This document shows, piece after piece, positions 5,926 to 6,005 of a DNA stretch of 6,005 nucleotides. Positions within the stretch are counted from its first letter, which is position 1. Each line of letters opens with the position of its first letter. Source of the stretch: an uncultured Collinsella sp. (GTDB taxonomy: Bacteria > Actinomycetota > Coriobacteriia > Coriobacteriales > Coriobacteriaceae); NCBI GenBank assembly GCA_902496775.1, contig CABVCF010000103.1:1-6005 (forward strand). The letters run 5' to 3'. The notes under the pieces were generated by a model. That model made no database searches. It worked only from the letters and a program-made list of their open reading frames with translations, and was not told the DNA's origin. Both the position numbers and the translations under genes were made by a program.

Positions 5926-5972
5926 GGGAAACCCTTTCGCGTGATTGCGGCGCGCGCGGGGCGCTCCGCTAC

Positions 5973-5995
5973 GGTACAGTGTTCATCATTGTACC
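5973..5995 (-). promoter_or_regulatory. Inverted repeat overlapping the putative -10 of the ACT gene
   Basis: GGTACAGTG (5973-5981) and CATTGTACC (5987-5995) form a nine-base inverted repeat with one G-T position and a five-base spacer. On the minus strand the right half contains TACAAT (5993-5988), a good -10 box, about 60 bases before the ACT start codon. The -35 would fall just beyond the window edge. A symmetrical site at this place is typical of a repressor operator, but the regulator is not identifiable, and chance palindromes of this size occur. Confidence 0.4.
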
Positions 5996-6005
5996 TGTCT
6001 GGCGC

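Overview
The window comes from a GC-rich bacterial chromosome (roughly 60% G+C by eye) with dense, housekeeping-type gene content and clear AGGAG or AAAGGG ribosome binding sites. The short hairpin repeats built around GGGGACGTTC, together with the protein types, suggest an anaerobic gut actinobacterium of the Coriobacteriia, perhaps Collinsella-like. That placement is an inference from memory of such genomes, not a search result. No transposase, phage, CRISPR or RNA gene was found.

Layout. Positions 1-282 are non-coding: an array of hairpin repeats (71-156), a weak promoter candidate (187-214) and a terminator-like hairpin (227-262). Adenine deaminase (ade, 283-2103, +) follows. The ade stop codon lies inside a second hairpin repeat (2098-2147). 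A 206-base gap then leads to a Cof-type HAD phosphatase (2310-3104, +), whose ribosome binding site is buried in a long, nearly perfect hairpin (2242-2307). The gap between this gene and a convergent second HAD phosphatase (3212-4054, -) is filled by two more copies of the repeat in inverted orientation. Further right on the minus strand are citrate synthase (4142-5560), with a strong intrinsic terminator (4080-4118), and a small ACT-domain protein (5638-5925) upstream of it. The ACT gene is preceded by an inverted repeat that overlaps a -10-like element.

How the genes may relate. Ade feeds purine salvage (adenine to hypoxanthine plus ammonia). Citrate synthase makes citrate, which in anaerobes with a partial TCA cycle mainly supplies 2-oxoglutarate and glutamate. 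The ACT protein sits just upstream of citrate synthase on the same strand, with no terminator seen between them, so it may sense an amino acid linked to that pathway (inference). The two HAD proteins are generic small-molecule phosphatases with no clear link to their neighbours.

The most unusual content is non-coding. Four copies of a two-part repeat have a loop motif recurring exactly every 27 bases. The loop is conserved while the stem bases change together. Three copies sit in sense orientation directly at the stop codons of three different genes. Three of the five genes also have a terminator-like hairpin immediately in front of their ribosome binding site.
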